From Promethearchaeota archaeon (GTDB lineage Archaea; Asgardarchaeota; Lokiarchaeia; Sigynarchaeales; SOKP01), in assembly GCA_004524425.1 (NCBI GenBank), contig SDNN01000004.1, positions 1-46,650 on the forward strand: a DNA stretch of 46,650 nt, given 5' to 3'. Below are positions 16,801 to 25,791 of this stretch, piece by piece; within the stretch, counting starts at the first letter, position 1, and each line of letters begins with the position of its first letter. The position numbers and the translations under genes are program-made. The notes beneath the pieces were generated by a model. The model was not told where the DNA came from, searched no databases, and saw only the letters and a program-made list of their open reading frames with translations.

Positions 16801-18045
16801 TCATGGGTGTCTTCGTTTTAACTTAAAAATTTTATCGTTCTTTTTCACTGGTTTATCAACTAAAATTCCAACACTTATCTTTTTATCCTTTGATGCAAAA
16901 GGGGTCTCTGTGAGATTCTTTTTTCGTTTAATTTGGATTGATGTGATTTTCTGGTGGAGATGCGTGTCAGTCCGAGTCCCTAATATATAGACTTCATCAT
17001 TTAATTTCAAACGTCCTGAAGTTAAAAGAATTTTTGCTGCTTTTTTCTCAGGAAAATATGATAATACTTTCCCAATTTCTTTTTTCCGAAGATTGGATAC
17101 ATTTCCTTCTCTATATCTTTCGATTTCACTTCCCTTGGGTAATTCGAAATAAAATCCCGTCGAAAAACCTCGATTATAGACTCTTTTCAAACGATTAAGC
17201 CATTCATTCACTTTTTCTTCGGTAAAGGTATTGTTATAATGGGCATCCATGGCTTCTCGATAACAGGAAGAGACTTCCTCAATGTAAATCGAATCTCTCA
17301 TTCTCCCTTCTATTTTGAAGGCATCAATTTTCGCCTCAATTAATTTGGGAACGTGTTCAATCATGCATAGATCTTTAGCATTTATAAAAAACACACCATC
17401 ATAAAGGAATTCATTATTTTGATCATCATAAACCCTCCAAGTTCTTCGACACGGTTGAACGCACTTCCCTCTATTTGCCGAATAATTTTGTGAGCCACAA
17501 ATTTCAGCTGAAAAATAACATCGTCCTGAGATCGAGGTACATTGAGCCCCGTGCACAAAAGCTTCAATTTGACTTGTAGTTAATTTACTTTTTATTTCTT
17601 TAATTTGTGCGAGAGATAATTCCCGAGCAAGAATTAATCTTTCAGCACCTAAAGATTCATAAAATCTTGCCGAATGGGAATTTGAAATGCTCGCTTGGGT
17701 TGAGATGTGAAATCTTAACCCTTTTTCCTTAGCTAATTCAATGGCTCCAATATCATGTAGTATCACCGCATCAATTTCTGCCTCTACAGCTTTATCCATC
17801 ATGACATGTAATAGATCGAATTCATTTTCATAAATGATTACATTGGTGGTTAAGTATGCCTTGATGTTATTATCGTGACAAATTCGCACGATACTGTTTA
17901 AATCTTGGATACTAAAATTATCACTATACATTCGCATGTTTAAGGATTCCACGCCAAAATAGACTGCATCAGCATTAGATAAAACTGCGTTTAATGATTT
18001 ATAATTCTTTAATGGTACCATCAATTCAACTTTTTTTTCAGACAT
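16801..18045 (-). CDS. Peptidase U32 family protein (TrhP/RlhA-like RNA hydroxylation type)
   Basis: 414 residues. The U32 signature is present: FVHGAQCTSISGRC at 164-176 and NRGKCVQPCR at 191-200, giving Cys169, 176, 195 and 199, which in relatives such as UbiU/UbiV hold an iron-sulphur cluster. The N-terminal TIM-barrel part (ADAVYFG, HISTQASISN) and the C-terminal beta domain (from about 330) match full-length members. Bacterial relatives make 5-hydroxyuridine in tRNA or hydroxycytidine in rRNA rather than cut proteins. The substrate here is unknown. It is preceded by a good gaggt ribosome binding site and stands alone. Confidence 0.85.
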   Translation of the reverse strand: MSEKKVELMVPLKNYKSLNAVLSNADAVYFGVESLNMRMYSDNFSIQDLNSIVRICHDNNIKAYLTTNVIIYENEFDLLHVMMDKAVEAEIDAVILHDIGAIELAKEKGLRFHISTQASISNSHSARFYESLGAERLILARELSLAQIKEIKSKLTTSQIEAFVHGAQCTSISGRCYFSAEICGSQNYSANRGKCVQPCRRTWRVYDDQNNEFLYDGVFFINAKDLCMIEHVPKLIEAKIDAFKIEGRMRDSIYIEEVSSCYREAMDAHYNNTFTEEKVNEWLNRLKRVYNRGFSTGFYFELPKGSEIERYREGNVSNLRKKEIGKVLSYFPEKKAAKILLTSGRLKLNDEVYILGTRTDTHLHQKITSIQIKRKKNLTETPFASKDKKISVGILVDKPVKKNDKIFKLKRRHP

Positions 18046-18144
18046 TATCGATACCTCATCTCATTTACGCAAAAGGAACATGCATCTAATGATATTTGAG
18101 TAATTTCATAAAAATAAATTATATGTAAAAAAAAAGAAATTTGT

Positions 18145-19848
18145 TTAGATAATTGCATACCAAACATAGAACAATACTAGGCCGATAATAAATGCAAGAA
18201 TAGCCCATGCGTAGGTCATGTGTTTTGCATAATTTCGAAATCTCCTGCCAGATTCCGTTTCTATGGTGTCAACCTGCAGATAAGGACCTGGTCCGCGACG
18301 ATACCATCCTTTAATTCTTACTCTCTGTCCCATCAAGGATCTAACCTTACTGAGGGCAAAAAACCAATCAAAGAGAAAAAAACCGAATCTGTAATCCACG
18401 TACATCAATCCAGTGTTATCTTGTAAATAAAGATCTTCACTCAGAAAGAAACCCGGTATTCCCCGTCCTACTAATCTTCCCTCAACTACGGCGGGAACGG
18501 TTCGTATCGGACTCACTTTGATATTGGTTATCAATTCAACGATGCTTTTTGGTTCAAACCCGCTTTTATACTTGAATTTTGTTTTGATTATAAAACCAAA
18601 TGCAATGAGATAAAAACCAATTGCCCACAAAAGGAGAAGATTTTGTAAGGTAAATGTATTTATGAGTATTTCGATTAATCCAACTGAACCAAATATCCAA
18701 ATAATGGTTAATGCGAGTAGTGCTATAAAAATAATTCCAGGTAAAAATTTCACTGAGACATCTACCATGAATTCATCTAACATTGATTTTCCTGCTTGCT
18801 CTTCTTTAATTTTTCTAGCATTAGAGAAATCAATTTCAGGTAGAATTCCATAATTTTCGCATTGTTGGTTTAATTTCATGATTCGTTTTGCTGGTAATGG
18901 ATGCGTGCTGAAAATTTGATAGTATTTTGCCCAGGGATTAAAAAGGTCCCATCCGGCTGCGGCTTGAATGGAGTTTTTTGAATATCTCCCGGAACCTCCC
19001 ATGGTTGTTGCGGCAAATGAAACTGCTGCTCTGGGATCAAAAATACCTAATCCTCGAAGTGCTCTCACTTTTGATTTTTCTCTCTCTTCATACTGAGCAT
19101 CAATTAGTAAACCATATGCTATTTTAACCAACGCTGACGACAATGCATTGGGATTCTCAGTGAGTTCAGCAGCATGTTCATCAGCATAATATTCTCTTAT
19201 TCGGCTTACTATTAATGAAATGAGATATCCTATAAAATATGCGATGTATGATAAAACTGAAATAACGAGGAGTGCTAATTTCATCACTGCTGCCTCTTTA
19301 TTATTTGAACCTCCCCTTGACCACCAACTAGCATAATAAGACCATCTAGCAATGGTTAATAATACCAAGGGGATTGCGAATACTATTGTCATGAGAATGA
19401 AGTCATTATGCACCACATGCCCTAATTCGTGACTAACTACAGCTTTCTGCTCTTCTTCATTTAAATAATCCAAAATTCCGGTTGTAATGACGATTCTAGC
19501 GCTATTTTTAGTCCACCCATAGGTAAAAGCATTTGGATTACCATCTCTTATGATTCCTAAACGAGGTGTTTTAATGCCTCTAATAGCCACTACTTTATCC
19601 ACAGCTTCAATTAAATGTGGAAATTGGGATTTAAATTGTTCATAGGGGATCCATTCTATATTATATATCAGACCTATCAACCACGGAGAGATTAGGTATT
19701 GGAAAAACACGATGGCAATCGTTAATCCTACTATTATGTATAAGGGCCATCCAATCAAAATCCCGATGGTAAACACAATGGCATACACAAGTCCAAATAA
19801 AGCCATTATTGCTATGGTTGAACTTAATCTGAGTCCTATTTTATTCAC
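18145..19848 (-). CDS. M48-family membrane zinc metalloprotease (HtpX-like) with C-terminal OB-like domain
   Basis: 567 residues, clearly longer than HtpX (about 290). Two membrane helices occur at 10-60, then the zinc motif HELGH at 140-144 with a third ligand, Glu219, in SRIREYYAD, and further membrane helices around 155-215 and 365-425. Residues about 450-530 (GRLVGRG, LYLQDNTGLMYVDYR, LMGQRVRIKGWYRR) look like a small OB-type beta barrel, and a last membrane helix ends the protein. HtpX-type enzymes degrade damaged membrane proteins. The annotated start is a GTG lying inside aggtgaataaaATA, so an ATA codon 9 bases downstream has the proper distance to the ribosome binding site. Confidence 0.85.
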   Translation of the reverse strand: MNKIGLRLSSTIAIMALFGLVYAIVFTIGILIGWPLYIIVGLTIAIVFFQYLISPWLIGLIYNIEWIPYEQFKSQFPHLIEAVDKVVAIRGIKTPRLGIIRDGNPNAFTYGWTKNSARIVITTGILDYLNEEEQKAVVSHELGHVVHNDFILMTIVFAIPLVLLTIARWSYYASWWSRGGSNNKEAAVMKLALLVISVLSYIAYFIGYLISLIVSRIREYYADEHAAELTENPNALSSALVKIAYGLLIDAQYEEREKSKVRALRGLGIFDPRAAVSFAATTMGGSGRYSKNSIQAAAGWDLFNPWAKYYQIFSTHPLPAKRIMKLNQQCENYGILPEIDFSNARKIKEEQAGKSMLDEFMVDVSVKFLPGIIFIALLALTIIWIFGSVGLIEILINTFTLQNLLLLWAIGFYLIAFGFIIKTKFKYKSGFEPKSIVELITNIKVSPIRTVPAVVEGRLVGRGIPGFFLSEDLYLQDNTGLMYVDYRFGFFLFDWFFALSKVRSLMGQRVRIKGWYRRGPGPYLQVDTIETESGRRFRNYAKHMTYAWAILAFIIGLVLFYVWYAII

Positions 19849-20140
19849 CTATTTTTTTTTAAAAGATTTCCATTAATGAAAAAATTTTTTTTTTTCATTA
19901 ACTAGGGTAATAAACTCTAATCGCAATTATATTTTTTCCTATTATAAAAATTAATCTTACTATATGATGATATCACACGATAATATAATTCTTAAATTTA
20001 ATATGCAAGGTGATAATTTTCATCTAGCAAATAGTTAAAACGTTTAATTTTTATTATTATTTAAATAAAAATATTAATTTCGACAAAAAATTAAATAATA
20101 CGAATCGAGTTATCTCTCATCAAAAAAGAATGATTTACCC

Positions 20141-20773
20141 ATGAATGCTGAAAAACGAAGACTTCATGACGCTACGGATAATTTAATCAATCAACAATTC
20201 TATAAAGATGGGCACGACACTATAATGGGCAGGACACCTAATGTTAAATTAAAGATTAGCAAATCAGGTCAAATAGTCAAAAAATTTAAAGATTTATTCA
20301 ATGAAAATCTTCATTATTTTTTAGAAGGCAATTTTAAGAAGTTTTTATCTCCTTTTAAGAAAATTAAGGGTGTCAATGAGGAGGTCATTCAGCAAATTCA
20401 TGAAGATCTCGTGAACAAGTTAAATCTTTTTGAAGATTATAATTCAGAACTTGGAAATGTGGTGCTTTATACTTTGGTGCTAAGTGCTCTGATCTCAAAA
20501 ATAAGAGATATTCATTTTAATAAATCAATAGAAGAAATAAAGAGGAGAGCTAAAAAAGAATCGCCTATTCACGATACTCAGAAGATCCAAGAAGCATTAG
20601 ACGATTTATTCATGAGAAATAATGATAATATCTCTATTTTATATAATATATCTTATTTAGATGCATTGGCAGAATCATTTAACTACAAAAAAGTTGCTCA
20701 TATATCCAAGATCCAACGGGGTAAGTACATCAATCGAGTTGTTAAATTGATAATCTCTGCGATTGATGCTTAA
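20141..20773 (+). CDS. Hypothetical protein, helical
   Basis: 210 residues, lysine-rich and almost entirely predicted helical, without membrane segments or signal peptide. Visible pieces are an N-terminal basic region (1-60), a helical middle with LVLSALISKIRDIHF near 108-122, and a basic end. I do not recognise the family and see no catalytic motif. The ATG has a weak gaatgattt ribosome binding site. Neighbours (M48 protease and the MM0924-like gene) give no functional clue. Confidence 0.65.
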   Translation: MNAEKRRLHDATDNLINQQFYKDGHDTIMGRTPNVKLKISKSGQIVKKFKDLFNENLHYFLEGNFKKFLSPFKKIKGVNEEVIQQIHEDLVNKLNLFEDYNSELGNVVLYTLVLSALISKIRDIHFNKSIEEIKRRAKKESPIHDTQKIQEALDDLFMRNNDNISILYNISYLDALAESFNYKKVAHISKIQRGKYINRVVKLIISAIDA

Positions 20774-21012
20774 TGAGCGCACTAGTTCTTGTTGTATCTT
20801 CATTTTCAATAATTTTTTAGAATCAATTATCAAAAGACGAGACCATAATGAGGGAAATAGATACCCAATTTCAAGCATGTTAAACTATGTTGTAGGTTAA
20901 GTTTCCGGATTGGAGGAACATGACATAATGTTTTTATAGCGGGGTGAAAATATTATACATTAGAAATAAATATCAAAAGAAATTGAATTTATAAAAATTT
21001 AAGGTGAATTTT

Positions 21013-21201
21013 ATGAATGCTAAATTCCTTTCTGAGCATTTTATTAATGAGATGATTGATGTTTATTGCGGTGCTAAAGACACATTTACCGGTAAAGTAC
21101 TTTATTGTGCTGATGACGTTTTGACCATTGAATCGGAAGACAAGACAATGACCTTCATCTCAATCCCCAAAATAATTGCCGTATGGAAAGCAAAAGAATA
21201 A
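21013..21201 (+). CDS. Small conserved archaeal protein (MM0924-like)
   Basis: 62 residues. The ATG at 21013 is chosen over a GTG at 21004 because that GTG lies within the ribosome binding site aaggtgaat. The sequence pattern IDVYCGAKDTFTGKVLYCAD, then DVLTIES and ISIPKIIAVW reads as a small beta barrel and resembles the MM0924-like proteins annotated in methanogens, whose function is unknown. The short Sm-like or SH3-like strand pattern suggests binding of RNA or a partner protein, which is only a guess. No operon partner. Confidence 0.65.
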   Translation: MNAKFLSEHFINEMIDVYCGAKDTFTGKVLYCADDVLTIESEDKTMTFISIPKIIAVWKAKE

Positions 21202-21252
21202 TGAAGGTACCTCAATATAAAAGATGAGTGGTTGTCAGCAGAGAAGAAAAAA

Positions 21253-22206
21253 TCACTTAAGATAAAAATCGATGTCATCTCTCATTGATAAAAGTTCAGT
21301 GATCATGGCTGAGAAATCTTCGAAAGTGATCTCTTCCTTATCAATTAGTTTTTTAGCATAATCCAAATACTTGTTATATATCCCTGAATCAGTTAAATCC
21401 TTTAATTTGGAACTAAAAGAGTATAAGTTTAAATAAGCATCTTTATAATCTCCTTCTTTAAGTGACTTTCGACCTAAATTTACAACGATACCACTTAAGC
21501 ATTCCTTTACCCTTTTAAGGTAATAGTCTAATTTGATCTTTCTATCTTCAATGTCTTCCTTAATTCGGTTCGCATCGTTTTGATATTTAATAAACTTTTT
21601 TTCATCTTTAAGTTTTTCAGAGATCTCAATGAGTTTTTCAATGATATTTAACTGTGTTTGGAGGTTTTGGTTTTCTGATAATTTATTCTCCAAAATTTCT
21701 CTCTCTTGGATTAGATTATTTTTAATTTCTTCGGTCAAATCTTTTTTATGGGACCAAATTGATTTCAATATGCTTTCTTGTTGGGCAAAAATAGATGTAC
21801 CTTCAACCAATTTTTTCTTTGAGAGAATTATATCCGATATTGGTTGATCTAAAATTTTAAAAGATTTCGCCTTGTGATCCCAATCTATGAATAATTCTTG
21901 ATGATCCAAAATTACTCTGATTATTTTTGGAATTAATTTGCTGATCTGCTTGTTATCTCCCTTGTCTGCGATTATAACTAGATCTGAATTTACCTCTGGA
22001 ATATAAGAAATAAACACAAAATAGTCTCCTAGCTCGATATTTTTCAATTCCTTTGAACCACTGAGCACCATTTCGGAAATAAACGATTTTAAGGCTGCAA
22101 AGAAAGAAGCAAACATGTCTAGTTTACCATCGCTTACATCATGAAAGTTTTTATCAAATAGTAGTAATCCAGATTTACTTTGATAAAGGAATAATGAATA
22201 AATCAC
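21253..22206 (-). CDS. Longin/Roadblock-like domain with coiled coil, Asgard type
   Basis: 317 residues from a GTG start that has tgtgaaataaaa in front of it. The N-terminal 125 residues have the longin-like opening seen in many Asgard proteins (MIYSLFLYQSKSGLLLF, then DMFASFFAALKSFISEM and YFVFISYIPEVNSDLVIIAD): strand, strand, long helix, strands. Residues about 140-240 are a charged coiled coil (LIQEREILENKLSENQN, KLKDEKKFIKYQNDANR), and the rest is helical. Longin folds serve small GTPases and vesicle traffic in eukaryotes. No GTPase adjoins it. Function is inferred only from fold resemblance. Confidence 0.65.
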   Translation of the reverse strand: MIYSLFLYQSKSGLLLFDKNFHDVSDGKLDMFASFFAALKSFISEMVLSGSKELKNIELGDYFVFISYIPEVNSDLVIIADKGDNKQISKLIPKIIRVILDHQELFIDWDHKAKSFKILDQPISDIILSKKKLVEGTSIFAQQESILKSIWSHKKDLTEEIKNNLIQEREILENKLSENQNLQTQLNIIEKLIEISEKLKDEKKFIKYQNDANRIKEDIEDRKIKLDYYLKRVKECLSGIVVNLGRKSLKEGDYKDAYLNLYSFSSKLKDLTDSGIYNKYLDYAKKLIDKEEITFEDFSAMITELLSMRDDIDFYLK

Positions 22207-22421
22207 TTTTATTTCACAATGGTTTGGTTTTAAATCTATGAAAATAATCTAATTCCCATTCTACTATTACGAATTTCTCATATACAAATTAAAGTAATAC
22301 TCCGTTACATATCAGAGCAAAAAAATTATTTTAATCTCTTACATATATTAAAATATAACATGTTTAAAATAATTCAAGAATTCTTATTCAAAGTTTAAAT
22401 CTAAATGTTTAGGTGATTAAA

Positions 22422-24332
22422 TTGGCATATAATCCATCTGATAATTTGGCCTCCATCTTAAAAGAATACAAAAAAAAAGAAGTAAGTCATGATAAAGCCA
22501 TTAAAAATTTCATTCATCCCGGGGATAGAATTTTCATTGATTCTGGCTGTGCAGAACCAATAGAGCTTACCCAAAAATTAATTGAATTTGGACCCGAATT
22601 ACCTGATGTTGAAATATTACATTTTTTAAGTCTTAGTGACTTAGATTACTATGAAACCGCAGGCGGTATTGAAGATTTATTTCGGCATAATGCATTCTTC
22701 ATCGGGAAATCTTTACGCAAGTACATAAAGGGAGGGCAAGCGGATTATACGCCCATGTTACTATCTGAAATTCCCAAGATATTCAAAAGTGGTCAAATGC
22801 ATTTAGATACTGCACTTCTGCAAGTAAGCCCCCCAGATAGATACGGATTTTGTAGTTATGGTATAAATGTCGATATTGTTAAACCAATTGCAGAAGCAGC
22901 TGAGCATGTAATTGCTGAAATAAATCCTAAGATGCCTCGAACCTTGGGGGACTCCTTTATTCACATGGATGATATTGATGCATATGTTATCGCAGATCAC
23001 GATATAATAGATTTCAATTATGGTGAGCTTGATGAAACAGCAATAAAGATCGCAAAATATGTTGCTTCATTGGTAGAAGATGAATCCACAATTCAGATGG
23101 GAATTGGGGAAATACCCAATGCTGTAACTAAAGAATTAGAGAATAAAAAAGATTTAGGCGTGCACAGTGAAGTATTTTCTGATGGAATTGTAGATCTAGT
23201 GGAAAAAGGAGTCGTGACTTGTAGGAAAAAAACCATCCATAAAGGAAAAATAATATGCTCCTTCGTTATGGGTTCTCGAAGGTTATATGATTTTGTAGAC
23301 GATAATCCGATGGTTGAATTTCATCCTTGTGATTATACTAACGATCCCTACATCATTAGTCAAAACTATAAACAAGTGGCTATTAATGCGGCTCTTACTG
23401 TAGATTTAACAGGGCAAGTGAATTCAGATTCACTAGGTCATAGATTTTACAGTGGTATAGGAGGACAAGTGGATTTTGTTAGAGGTGCTGCGCGCTCTAA
23501 GGATGGAAAACCTATCATGGTACTTCCCTCAACGGCAACTTTAAAAGATGGAACCGTCGTGTCGCGAATCGTGCCTCATCTCCAATCGGGGTCGGGCGTG
23601 GTGATCACTCGAGGAGATTGTCATTATGTAGTAACCGAATGGGGAATTGCATATTTATACGGTAAAAGCGTGAGGGAAAGAGTTCTTCAGATGATTAATA
23701 TATCGCATCCCCAGTTTAGAAAAGAATTGCTTGAACATGCGAAAAAATGGAATTACGTGTATTCTGACCAAGAACTGCCGGTTTCTGTGGACGGAAGAGT
23801 ATGTCTCTACCCTGAAAAATATGAGACAAATTTAGAATTAAAAAATGGTGAAACGCTTTTTATTCGTCCTGTAAAACCGACGGATGAAAGAATGATTCAA
23901 GAATTGTATTATAGCTTGGATGAAAAAGACAGGTACTATAGATTTTTTGCTCCCATGCATGATTTTAGACATAAAAAAATTCAAGATTTAGTTATCATTA
24001 ATTATACAACAAACATGATATTGCTTGGAATACACCAAGATAATGGAGAACAAAAGGTGGTTGCTATTGGAGCATTCCTTAGAACAGGAAACCCTGAAAC
24101 CGCAGAATTAGCGTTTACGGTTCATGAAGAGTGGCGAGGACTTGGAATAACTAAATTCATGTTGGATTATTTAATTAAAATTGCCAGAGAATTGAAATAT
24201 CGGTCTTTAGCTGGATCTATAATGCTTAAAAATAAAGCAATGTTGCATATCATTAATAGTGCTCCTTATGATTTGACTTTCAAGCACATAGAATCTGGAG
24301 TATTAGATTTTGTAATGGATATCTCTTCATGA
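22422..24332 (+). CDS. Acetyl-CoA hydrolase/CoA-transferase fused to a GNAT acetyltransferase domain
   Basis: 636 residues from TTG at 22422, which sits 10 bases after ggtgattaaa; a GTG at 22413 lies inside that site. Residues 1-440 are a family I CoA-transferase (4-hydroxybutyrate or acetate CoA-transferase type) with the active-site Glu near 250 in GVHSEVFSDGIVDL and GIGEIPNAV before it. Residues about 470-636 are a GNAT domain (LFIRPVKPTDERMIQ, AELAFTVHEEWRGLGITK as acetyl-CoA-binding motif). Fusions of this kind exist in some bacteria. The pairing suggests an acyl-CoA enzyme with built-in acetylation, perhaps as self-regulation; this is inference. Confidence 0.85.
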   Translation: MAYNPSDNLASILKEYKKKEVSHDKAIKNFIHPGDRIFIDSGCAEPIELTQKLIEFGPELPDVEILHFLSLSDLDYYETAGGIEDLFRHNAFFIGKSLRKYIKGGQADYTPMLLSEIPKIFKSGQMHLDTALLQVSPPDRYGFCSYGINVDIVKPIAEAAEHVIAEINPKMPRTLGDSFIHMDDIDAYVIADHDIIDFNYGELDETAIKIAKYVASLVEDESTIQMGIGEIPNAVTKELENKKDLGVHSEVFSDGIVDLVEKGVVTCRKKTIHKGKIICSFVMGSRRLYDFVDDNPMVEFHPCDYTNDPYIISQNYKQVAINAALTVDLTGQVNSDSLGHRFYSGIGGQVDFVRGAARSKDGKPIMVLPSTATLKDGTVVSRIVPHLQSGSGVVITRGDCHYVVTEWGIAYLYGKSVRERVLQMINISHPQFRKELLEHAKKWNYVYSDQELPVSVDGRVCLYPEKYETNLELKNGETLFIRPVKPTDERMIQELYYSLDEKDRYYRFFAPMHDFRHKKIQDLVIINYTTNMILLGIHQDNGEQKVVAIGAFLRTGNPETAELAFTVHEEWRGLGITKFMLDYLIKIARELKYRSLAGSIMLKNKAMLHIINSAPYDLTFKHIESGVLDFVMDISS

Positions 24333-24441
24333 ATTCTTATTTTAATTTATTATCGTTGTATATTTAAAGGATTGGATAATATTTTTGCAAGACTGATTTA
24401 ATTTAAACTTTTAACCTTCCAAAAATGATTATTCCCAAATT

Positions 24442-25791
24442 ATGAAGAAAACTCGAGTGCGGAATTTATCCAAACCTAAGAAATCAAAAGGGGCTATAGT
24501 ATATTGGATGAGTAGGGACCAAAGGGTTAATGATAATTGGGCTCTAATTTTTGCTCAGGACATGGCCATTCGAGAAAAATTACCAATGATGGTCATCTTT
24601 TGCTTAATACCTTCTTTTTTAGGAGCTACTTTAAGACAATACGACTTCATGCTTTCAGGTTTAGAGCAAATACATGAAAAGTTAACAGAATTAAATATTC
24701 CCTTCAAGATTATGAGTGGGTTTCCTCAACAAGAGATTCCAAAATTCATTGATGAAAATGATGTTGGATGTTTAATAACTGATTTTTCACCTCTAAGAAT
24801 AAAGCGTAACTGGATAAAAAGCATTAAGGAAAAACTAACAATTCATTTCTATGAGGTCGATACTCATAACATCATTCCTTGTTGGACAGCATCTCCTAAA
24901 AGGGAATATGCTGCTTATACATTTAGACCTAAAGTTCGAAAGCTTTTACCACAATATCTCGATGAATTTCCTCCCATGAAAAAAATGCCAGATAAATCAC
25001 TTGAGAATGATCTTGGAATTAATTGGGAGGGTTTAAAAAAACATTTAAAGATTGATCCTTCAGTTTTACCTATAAATTGGATACAATCCGGTGAGAAAGC
25101 CGCTGCTGAAAAATTAAAGAATTTCATGAAGGATAAATTAGCTGATTATGATGCTCTCAGGAATGATCCCAATAAAAATGGGCAATCTGAGTTATCTCCC
25201 TATCTTCATTTTGGACAAATATCTGCTCAAAGAATCGTTTTAGAACTCAACAAAATTAAGAAAAATGGCAAATCTAAAAATGCCTTCTTGGAAGAATTGG
25301 TGGTAAGGCGTGAACTTTCGGACAATTTCTGTTTTTATACGCCAGAGTATGATAAGTTCGATTCATTTCCTCCTTGGGCTAAACAAACATTAAAAAAACA
25401 TGAAAAGGATAAAAGGGAGTATCTATATTCATTAGATGAATTAGAAGGTGCTAAAACCCATGATGACGCATGGAATGCAGCGCAGATTGAGATGGTGACT
25501 AAGGGAAAAATGCACGGTTACATGCGAATGTATTGGGGAAAAAAAATTCTTGAATGGACAAAGACTCCAGAAAAGGCTTTAGAAATTGCCCTATATCTCA
25601 ATGATAAGTATGAAATTGATGGTCGAGATCCTAATGGCTATGTTGGAGTTGCCTGGAGCATAGGAGGCGTTCATGATAGAGCCTGGAAGGAAAGAGAAAT
25701 CTTCGGAAAAGTTAGATACATGAGTTATGATGGACTAAAGAGAAAGTTTAATTTAAAACAATATATAGAAAGATATATAAATAAAAGTTGA
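24442..25791 (+). CDS. phr: Class II deoxyribodipyrimidine (CPD) photolyase
   Basis: 449 residues, normal for class II. The N-terminal antenna domain opens with VYWMSRDQRVNDNWAL, the class II hallmark. The FAD domain has the late segments RMYWGKKILEWT, LNDKYEIDGRDPNGYVGVAW and HDRAWKEREIFGKVR, all typical of class II enzymes found in plants, animals and some archaea. It repairs UV cyclobutane dimers with blue light and electron transfer from FADH-. The stop TGA overlaps the TTG start of the next gene by 4 bp. The organism, or its recent ancestors, must meet light at times, or have acquired the gene. Confidence 0.93.
   Translation: MKKTRVRNLSKPKKSKGAIVYWMSRDQRVNDNWALIFAQDMAIREKLPMMVIFCLIPSFLGATLRQYDFMLSGLEQIHEKLTELNIPFKIMSGFPQQEIPKFIDENDVGCLITDFSPLRIKRNWIKSIKEKLTIHFYEVDTHNIIPCWTASPKREYAAYTFRPKVRKLLPQYLDEFPPMKKMPDKSLENDLGINWEGLKKHLKIDPSVLPINWIQSGEKAAAEKLKNFMKDKLADYDALRNDPNKNGQSELSPYLHFGQISAQRIVLELNKIKKNGKSKNAFLEELVVRRELSDNFCFYTPEYDKFDSFPPWAKQTLKKHEKDKREYLYSLDELEGAKTHDDAWNAAQIEMVTKGKMHGYMRMYWGKKILEWTKTPEKALEIALYLNDKYEIDGRDPNGYVGVAWSIGGVHDRAWKEREIFGKVRYMSYDGLKRKFNLKQYIERYINKS

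Noticed and set aside
20675..20878. 67-codon minus-strand frame at the end of the 210-residue gene
   Set aside because: Overlaps the 3' end of a convincing plus-strand gene and lacks a start signal.
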